DNA of 6,173 nt, from assembly GCA_026992215.1 (NCBI GenBank), contig JALXAI010000256.1, forward strand, positions 1 to 6,173, given 5' to 3'. A program made the position numbers and the translations under genes. Of the stretch, positions 1-5,300 are shown one piece after another; position 1 is the stretch's first letter; every line of letters starts with the position of its first letter. Below the pieces are notes generated by a model that was not told where the DNA came from, made no database searches, and was given only the letters and a program-made list of their open reading frames with translations. Source of the DNA: Desulfobacterales bacterium. Lineage in GTDB: Bacteria; Desulfobacterota; Syntrophobacteria; B119-G9.

Positions 1-170
1 CCAAGGTAAAGATAGAGCTCGTGGTAGATGACGAAATTGTTTCAAAGGTAATAGATACGATAATAAATTCGGCTAAAACAGGAAAGATTGGCGATGGTAA
101 GATCTTTGTAACCACCATCGACGAAGTAATAAGGATAAGAACCGGGGAAAGGGGAAAGGACGCGATATAA
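1..170 (+). CDS. glnB: Nitrogen regulatory protein P-II, C-terminal half (partial, cut by window start)
   Basis: P-II proteins are small cytosolic trimers that bind ATP/ADP and 2-oxoglutarate and report nitrogen and energy status to targets such as GlnE, NtrB and AmtB. Reading from base 3 gives 55 codons and a TAA stop at 168-170; the start and the T-loop with its uridylylation tyrosine lie outside the window. What remains matches the end of the family closely: KVKIELVVDD (strand), then TGKIGDGKIFV, which is the P-II C-terminal signature and the B-loop that contacts nucleotide phosphates, then EVIRIRTGERG, the C-loop with the two arginines and the invariant RTGERG, and a short tail ending KDAI. 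No frameshift or odd residue is visible. The gene lies 275 bp upstream of glnA in the same direction, the common glnB-glnA arrangement. GlnB and GlnK cannot be separated on this fragment; the glnA linkage favours GlnB. Confidence 0.95.
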   Translation, partial: KVKIELVVDDEIVSKVIDTIINSAKTGKIGDGKIFVTTIDEVIRIRTGERGKDAI

Positions 171-172
171 AA

Positions 173-236
173 CGGCCGCACGACGCACCGTGCCGGCCCG
201 CGGGAAACAATAGCCAGGCAAAACCCGCAGGCCCGG
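173..236 (+). other. Two overlapping, mutually exclusive GC-rich hairpins after glnB
   Basis: Directly after the glnB stop, CGGCCGCACG-like bases at 174-182 can pair with 189-198: nine base pairs with one bulged C at 194 and a 6-nt loop. Alternatively 193-204 can pair with 224-236, with one mismatch (199/229), one bulge (234) and a 19-nt loop. Both structures use 193-198, so only one can form at a time. Neither is followed by a T-tract, so they do not make a standard Rho-independent terminator. They could stabilise the glnB mRNA 3' end, act as a Rho-associated end, or be chance structure in a GC-rich patch. They lie upstream of both candidate glnA promoters and so would sit only in glnB readthrough RNA. 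Confidence 0.35.
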
Positions 237-245
237 ACGGAAAAA

Positions 246-288
246 TACATATTCGTAGGAAAATAAAATCATTTCCTACGAATATGTA
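246..288. repeat. Perfect 17-bp inverted repeat with 9-nt spacer
   Basis: Bases 246-262 (tacatattcgtaggaaa) are exactly the reverse complement of 272-288, separated by an A/T-rich 9-nt spacer. On the plus strand it is followed by GGGCG, not T's. On the minus strand it is followed by five T's (complement of 241-245), so in form it resembles a minus-strand terminator, yet no minus-strand gene is seen. Its centre (about 267) is roughly 120 bp upstream of the start site expected from the sigma-54 promoter. That is a plausible distance for an enhancer-binding activator, although it does not resemble the NtrC consensus. It could be an operator, a transcript 3' hairpin or a dispersed intergenic palindrome. 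Confidence 0.6.
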
Positions 289-319
289 GGGCGTCACTCT
301 TCTACGCCGAAGAAAATCC

Positions 320-348
320 TTGTTTTTTCTGACCTTCGGGCATATCAT
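320..348 (+). promoter_or_regulatory. Candidate sigma-70 promoter upstream of glnA
   Basis: TTGTTT at 320-325 and TATCAT at 343-348 are separated by 17 bp. The -10 box matches the consensus at five of six positions and the -35 box at the TTG. Transcription would begin near 355, about 35 bp upstream of the sigma-54 start. This would parallel the enteric glnA arrangement, where a sigma-70 promoter (glnAp1) gives basal expression and a downstream sigma-54 promoter (glnAp2) responds to nitrogen limitation. The motif is short and found by eye, so it is only a candidate. Confidence 0.35.
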
Positions 349-362
349 GCTCACTTTGTCGG

Positions 363-378
363 TGGCACAAATATTGCC
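363..378 (+). promoter_or_regulatory. Sigma-54 (-24/-12) promoter of glnA
   Basis: TGGCAC (363-368), five bases, then TTGCC (374-378) fits the RpoN consensus TGGCAC-N5-TTGC. The invariant GG (364-365) and GC (376-377) have the obligatory 10 bp between them. The start site should fall around 388-390, leaving an A-rich leader of about 57 nt before the glnA ATG. Sigma-54 promoters need an ATP-driven enhancer-binding protein, classically NtrC for glnA, so this predicts induction under nitrogen limitation. No convincing NtrC site was found upstream; the 17-bp inverted repeat at 246-288 is the only strong candidate operator. The element also contains a small 6-bp inverted repeat (gtggca/tgccac, 362-380), probably incidental. 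Confidence 0.85.
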
Positions 379-427
379 ACTAAAAAGGGATCTAAAATAA
401 AAATTAAAGTCCGAAAAATCCAACGAG

Positions 428-435
428 AAGGAGGG
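428..435 (+). promoter_or_regulatory. Strong ribosome binding site of glnA
   Basis: AAGGAGGG lies 10 nt before the ATG at 446, an almost full match to the 16S anti-Shine-Dalgarno sequence. It fixes the glnA start and indicates high translation, as expected for an abundant enzyme. Confidence 0.85.
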
Positions 436-445
436 TAAAAAGCTA

Positions 446-1870
446 ATGTGTAAACTGGAAACACCAAAAGACGTCGTGGAATTTATCAAGAAAGAAAATG
501 TTGAGATGGTTGACCTGAGGTTCATGGACTTTCCGGGGCTCTGGCAACACTTTTCGGTGCCACCCAGGGAGATCGACGAGGATGTATTTGACAATGGTAT
601 CGGGTTTGACGGCTCCAGCATCCGCGGGTGGAAGGCGATAAACGAATCGGACATGATCGTGAAACCCGTGGCATCAACAGCCTTCATCGATCCGTTTTTT
701 TCGGCCAAGACCCTGGTGATGATCTGCAACATCTGTGACCCTGTAACCGGTGAGGACTATACCAGGGATCCGAGGAATATTGCGCGAAAGGCAGAAAAGT
801 TTCTCCAGGAATCGGGTGTCGCAGATGTGGCTTACTTTGGCCCGGAAGCCGAGTTTTTTATCTTTGACGACATTCGCTTCGATCAAAACGAGCACGAAGG
901 CTACTACTTCATCGATTCCGTGGAAGGCCGCTGGAATTCAGGACGGGAAGAAAACCCCAACCTCGGTTACAAGCCCAGATACAAGGAAGGTTACTTCCCG
1001 GTACCGCCAACCGACAGCCAGCAGGACATTCGCTCCGAAATGGTACTCACGCTTGAAAAAATTGGCGTAATGATCGAGTGTCAGCACCACGAAGTGGCCA
1101 CGGGCGGCCAGGCTGAAATCGACATGCGTTTTGCCCCCCTGGTCCAGATGGCCGATAATCTTCTGAAATACAAGTACGTGATCAAGAACGTGGCCAAGAA
1201 ACACGGGAAAACCGTCACTTTCATGCCCAAGCCCCTGTTTAACGACAACGGCACGGGTATGCACGTGCATATGTCCCTGTGGAAGGGAGACACCAACCTG
1301 TTTGCGGGAGACGGGTATGCCGGACTTTCCGAAACCGGCATGTACGCTATAGGCGGTATACTCAAGCATGCTCCTTCATTGCTCGCTTTCACCAGCCCGA
1401 CCACCAACAGTTACAAGAGGCTTGTTCCGGGTTTTGAGGCACCGGTAAACCTCGCATACTCCAGGAGAAACAGAAGCGCGGCAGTTCGCATCCCCGTTTA
1501 CCATACTTCACCGAAATCGAAGAGAATCGAATTCCGTTGCCCCGATCCCAGCTGCAACCCGTATCTTGCCTTCTCTGCGATGGTAATGGCGGCGCTGGAT
1601 GGTATCCAGAACAAGATTGATCCCGGTGAACCTCTTGACAAGGACATCTACGATCTGCCTCCTGAAGAACTGGCCAAGGTTCCTCACACCCCCGGTTCTC
1701 TCAGGGAAGCCTTGATGGCTCTTGAAGCTGATCATGAGTACCTGCTTAAGGGCGACGTTTTCACCCAGGATGTAATCGAAACCTGGATCTCCTATAAGAT
1801 GGAAAACGAAGTTCAGGCCGTTGATCTTCGTCCGCATCCTTGGGAATTCGCGCTCTACTACGACATATAG
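446..1870 (+). CDS. glnA: Glutamine synthetase type I (GSI-beta, adenylylatable)
   Basis: Makes glutamine from glutamate, ammonia and ATP in the cytosol; GSI enzymes are dodecamers. The 474-residue length is close to E. coli GlnA (469). Visible motifs, in order: the N-terminal beta-grasp signature FDGSS (54-58, with the ammonia-binding Asp55); GPEAEFFIF (132-140) carrying metal glutamates; HHEVATGGQAEIDMRF (214-229) with metal ligands Glu216 and Glu224; the ATP-binding signature KPLFNDNGTGMHVHMS (262-277) with His273; PGFEAPVN (328-335) with the flap glutamate Glu331; RNRSAAVRIP (341-350); and RIEFRCPDP (360-368) with Glu362. Tyr402 in IYDLPPEE matches the adenylylation site (E. coli Tyr397), so regulation by the GlnE encoded downstream is expected. 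The ATG start is set by the ribosome binding site at 428-435. It is preceded by a sigma-54 promoter and followed by a strong terminator, so it is probably transcribed alone or with glnB readthrough. No missing catalytic residue was seen. Confidence 0.98.
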   Translation: MCKLETPKDVVEFIKKENVEMVDLRFMDFPGLWQHFSVPPREIDEDVFDNGIGFDGSSIRGWKAINESDMIVKPVASTAFIDPFFSAKTLVMICNICDPVTGEDYTRDPRNIARKAEKFLQESGVADVAYFGPEAEFFIFDDIRFDQNEHEGYYFIDSVEGRWNSGREENPNLGYKPRYKEGYFPVPPTDSQQDIRSEMVLTLEKIGVMIECQHHEVATGGQAEIDMRFAPLVQMADNLLKYKYVIKNVAKKHGKTVTFMPKPLFNDNGTGMHVHMSLWKGDTNLFAGDGYAGLSETGMYAIGGILKHAPSLLAFTSPTTNSYKRLVPGFEAPVNLAYSRRNRSAAVRIPVYHTSPKSKRIEFRCPDPSCNPYLAFSAMVMAALDGIQNKIDPGEPLDKDIYDLPPEELAKVPHTPGSLREALMALEADHEYLLKGDVFTQDVIETWISYKMENEVQAVDLRPHPWEFALYYDI

Positions 1871-1893
1871 TGCACTCCCTCATCCTTTAACCG

Positions 1894-1929
1894 AAAGGGG
1901 CGCGCGACAGGTTCGCGACGCCCCTTTTT
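1894..1929 (+). terminator. Rho-independent terminator of glnA
   Basis: Beginning 24 nt after the glnA stop, AAAGGGGCG (1894-1902) pairs with CGCCCCTTT (1919-1927). The stem continues through a single bulged A (1918) as CGCGA (1903-1907) with TCGCG (1913-1917), closing a 5-nt loop. The hairpin has 14 base pairs and runs into TTTTTCGTTTT. This is a strong intrinsic terminator and separates glnA from glnE transcription. Confidence 0.92.
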
Positions 1930-2048
1930 CGTTTTGCTCGCACGTTCACTTGAAATACTTTTTTCTCGACGCGCCCCCGTATTGGGACCCTGCCGTGACG
2001 CTACCACTTTTGTTTTGCCGGACGTCGAAGGAGCTGTCCGCCGGCTGA

Positions 2049-2071
2049 TGCATTGCGCTTTGTGCAATGCA
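2049..2071 (+). other. Hairpin A, followed by A5T7 tract
   Basis: TGCATTGC (2049-2056) pairs perfectly with GCAATGCA (2064-2071) around a 7-nt loop. It is followed by four more A's and seven T's (2076-2082). The T-run is displaced from the stem by the A's, so it is at best a weak terminator. It may be half of an alternative RNA structure with hairpin B. Confidence 0.5.
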
Positions 2072-2132
2072 AAAATTTTTTTCGGTTACTTCCCCAAAAT
2101 CGTCAACTTGCCTACCCGCTTTGCACAAAGCG
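2056..2132. repeat. 12-bp inverted repeat linking the two hairpins
   Basis: CGCTTTGTGCAA (2056-2067) is the exact reverse complement of TTGCACAAAGCG (2121-2132), 53 bp apart. The left copy covers the loop and 3' arm of hairpin A; the right copy covers most of hairpin B. Long-range pairing would therefore exclude both local hairpins. Flanking bases add support: 2031-2037 (gagctgt) are complementary to 2135-2141 (acagctc). Confidence 0.6.
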
Positions 2133-2133
2133 G
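2116..2133 (+). other. Hairpin B with tight 4-nt loop
   Basis: CCGCTTT (2116-2122) pairs perfectly with AAAGCGG (2127-2133) around the loop GCAC. A short T-run at 2143-2147 begins 10 nt later, too far for a typical intrinsic terminator. Confidence 0.5.
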
Positions 2134-2315
2134 AACAGCTCATTTTTGCGGTTGTCGCCGGCTGACTCTGGAAGTGCCCGATTTTTTCTTTGCTGATATT
2201 ACTTGCCTTGTTGAATCCCATTGGGCTATTTAAAGGGTACCATTTCGGTTTCAAAAGAAGTTTTTATGGTAAATTCTGATTAAGACTCTGCTGCCCTGGT
2301 TATTGAGTGACTACC

Positions 2316-5300
2316 ATGTCTAAACCTTCTTTAAAAAACCTCGTGGAGCTGTGTCCCGATATCGAAGAGGAATTCGTAAGGGAACACCTTGACAGGCTTG
2401 AAGACTCGTACTTCGAAAGTTTTACTCTTCAGCAAATAGTCGAGCACGTACGAAAGCTGAGCCGCCTTTCTCCGGAAAATCCGGTCGAAATTATCGTGAG
2501 ATCCCCTGGCGAGAAAAGGGTTGAATGTACTGTTCTTGCCTTCGACTACCGATTTGAATTTTCCCTTATCACCGGTGTGATGGCAGGAAGCGGCTTCCAC
2601 ATAATAACGGGGGATATCTTCACCTACGAAGAAGATCGAAAAAAGGATGTGCGTGTAACCCGCAGGAGGTTCGGGCGCTATTTTCCCCGGGGTAGCATTC
2701 GCAGGCGTCGAAAAATAATTGACCATTTTTCCGGGTGGGTGGACAGCCCTCTTTCTTTTGAAACGTGGGCTCGTGAGTTCAAGAAGAAGCTGGTTGACGT
2801 AATTAAGTTGCTGGAGAAGGGAGACGACGATTCTTTAAACCGGGCGAAGCATGATGTAAACGAGCTGGTGGTAAAGCGTCTTTCCCGCCTGCCCCTGGCT
2901 CCCCAGGCCTTTCTTTCTCCCATGGAAATCACCATCGACAATAATGTCGGCTCCTTCACCAGGTTAACGGTGATCTCGGAAGATACACCGGCGTTCCTTT
3001 ACACGCTGAGCAACGCCCTGTCCCTTCAGGGAGTTTCCATAAAGCGCGTAAAAATACGAACCATAAATAAACGGGTAGAAGATGAAATAGACATCGTGGA
3101 TTCCCGAGGCCGCAAGATCGAGGATCCCGGTTTGCTTGACCAGATAAAGCTCTCCGTTCTTCTAACCAAGCAGTTCACATACTTCCTTGGAAATGCTCCC
3201 GACCCTTACTCGGCGCTTAACCGCTTTGAATACATAGTGAGCGAGGTTGTTCGTGCTCCCACCACCGGCAAGTGGCTCGATCTTCTCTCCAACCCGTATA
3301 CCCTCAAAAAGCTCGCAAAGCTCCTTGGCACAAGCGATTTCCTGTGGGAAGATTTTATTCGCGTGCAGTACGAAGCCTTGCTCCCGGTGCTCAAACCTCA
3401 CATTGAGCGCAAGAGATTCAGCGAACCCGAAGAAACCCTGCCAAGGAAGCTTTCAGAAGCACTTGCAGGCGCGAAGAGCTTCGAGGAAAAGAAAAAGCGT
3501 CTGAACGAGTTTAAGGATCGGGAAATATTTCTGATCGACCTGGATCATATCCTAAACCCGGAGGTAGATTTTGATGATCTTTCCCGCAAATTGACGCGTC
3601 TTGCGGAAAACGTGGTCAAAGCGGCAACGGAGATTGTCTTTGAGCATCTTGTGAGTAAATACGGGCGTCCCGTGAGCGTGGCGGGGCTTGAGGCAAGGTA
3701 TGCCGTTTTCGGGCTCGGCAAGCTCGGAGGCGCAGATCTCGGGTACGCGTCAGACATTGAGCTTCTCTTCGTTTACAGCGACAAGGGCTACACGGATGGC
3801 AAGAGGTCCATCAGTAATACCGAGTTTTTCGAAATCCTTGTCAGGGAAACCGCGCAGGCAATCGAAGCCAAAAGGGAAGGCATATTCCAGGTCGACCTGC
3901 GCCTGCGTCCGCATGGCAACGCGGGACCACTTGCGTGCAGCCTCGAGCGGTTTTGTAAGTATTACGGTCCCAGGGGTGCCGCTCATTCTTACGAACGTCT
4001 CGCCCTCGTGAGGCTCAGGGCAATTGCGGGAGACAGGGAGCTTGGGGCGCGGGTGGAAAGAATAAGAGACGAAATAGTATACCTGTCCAGGAGTATTGAT
4101 CTAAACGAACTGCGCGATCTTCGCGAGAAACAGTTTCGGGAAAAGGCATCCGGGGGCAGAATAAATGCCAAGTTCAGTCCCGGTGGTCTTGTGGACATTG
4201 AATACGACGTTCAAATCTTGCAGGTGACGTACGGAAAAGATGTGCCGAAGCTGCGAACGCCAAAGATGAGAGACGCCCTGAAGGCGCTGGCCGAGGCCGG
4301 GGTGCTTGCTCCCAACGAAAGCGCACAGCTTCTCAACGCATATAATTTCCTGAGAAAACTGATCAACGGTATGCGTATGCTGAGGGGCTCCGCAAGGGAC
4401 TTATACCTGCCCGATTTTGATTCAGACGAGTTCGAACACCTTGCGAGGAGGATAGGTTACACCATGGAAGGAGGCCTGGGGCCTGCTCAAAGACTGCGAA
4501 TAGATATCGAAACCAACATGGCCATCGTTCGTGCCTTCGTGGAAAGACATTTTGGCCGGGAGTCCCTCCCCGATCCCGCTACAGGCACGGTGGTTGACCT
4601 GGTGGTCTCTGACACCGTACCCGAGGAAACCCGGCATCGAATTCTTGCTTCCTACGGCTTCAAAAACACGTCGCTGGCATACAGGAACCTCAGGGAACTG
4701 GCAAAGCACGACCTGACAGGCGAAACCTTTATTCAGCTTGTTGCCCTCGCCTTCGATATACTCTTCAGGACCCCTGATCCCGACATGGCCCTGAATAACT
4801 GGGAACGCTTTACCCATGCTCTTCCAAGCCCGGAATTCCACTACAAGCTTTATCTTTCCCAGCCCATGAGGCTCGAAATACTGCTCTGCATCTTTTCCGG
4901 AAGCCAGTTTATGGCTGACACCCTTATTCGGAATCCTGGTTTCCTGGACTGGCTCACGGTTCCGGAAAACCTGCACAAAATAAGAGCCGGGAAGGACCTG
5001 GAAGAAGAGCTCAGGTTGCTTCTCGATACCTCTCCGAATCACCGTGTCTGGTTAAACAGGGTGAGGCGATTTCGGAGAAGAGAAATTCTCAGGATCGGAA
5101 CTCGCGACCTGTATCTTAAGATCCCGCTCGATCTAGTCACCCTGGAACTTTCCCGGCTGGCGGAGGCGATAATCCGGGTTTGTCTGGAAGCCGCATGGAA
5201 CAGGCTCGTGGAAAAAAAGCCCGCCCTTGACAAATTTCGAGACCGGCTCTGCGTAATGGCCATGGGAAAGCTGGGAGGCATGGAGCTCAACTACAGTTCC

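Larger units (their letters stand above)
2039..2165. repeat. 10-bp direct repeat bracketing the hairpin segment
   Basis: CGCCGGCTGA occurs at 2039-2048 and again at 2156-2165. The 107 bp between the copies start with hairpin A and include hairpin B and the inverted repeat. This resembles a small non-autonomous element with a target-site duplication, but no transposase is present and the inverted repeats are not at equal distances from the two ends. Confidence 0.45.
1930..2315. other. Non-coding, palindrome-rich glnA-glnE intergenic region
   Basis: No convincing gene lies in these 386 bases. Open frames on both strands depend on TTG starts without ribosome binding sites. The region carries two hairpins, a long-range inverted repeat, a 10-bp direct repeat and several T-tracts (2076-2082, 2143-2147, 2182-2187). 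A promoter for glnE is expected here because of the glnA terminator. The best -10/-35-like pair seen is TTGCCT (2203-2208) and TATTTA (2227-2232) with 18-bp spacing; it is weak. No -24/-12 element was found. Confidence 0.6.

Noticed and set aside
307..339. CCGAAG/CTTCGG inverted repeat around the T-run at 323-328
   Set aside because: Six-base arms with a 21-nt interior and overlapping alternative pairing; the T-run lies inside the loop, so it is not a terminator, and there is no known operator match.
362..380. gtggca/tgccac inverted repeat as an operator
   Set aside because: It coincides exactly with the -24/-12 promoter, whose consensus explains both halves.
938..1369. Long minus-strand open frames inside glnA (and similar ones inside glnE, such as 4422-5042)
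   Set aside because: They lie entirely opposite well-supported genes, show no family resemblance and are expected shadows of codon bias.
2048..2233. Small Cys-rich plus-strand frame (about 61 codons) with CxxC near its start and CxC further on, and AAGGAG 14 nt upstream
   Set aside because: The Shine-Dalgarno spacing is too long, the frame runs straight through the hairpins and inverted repeat that generate the cysteine codons, and no family is recognised. Kept only as a remote possibility.
1946..2254. Minus-strand open frame of about 102 codons in the glnA-glnE gap
   Set aside because: It needs a TTG start with no ribosome binding site, overlaps the palindromic segment throughout and resembles nothing recognisable.
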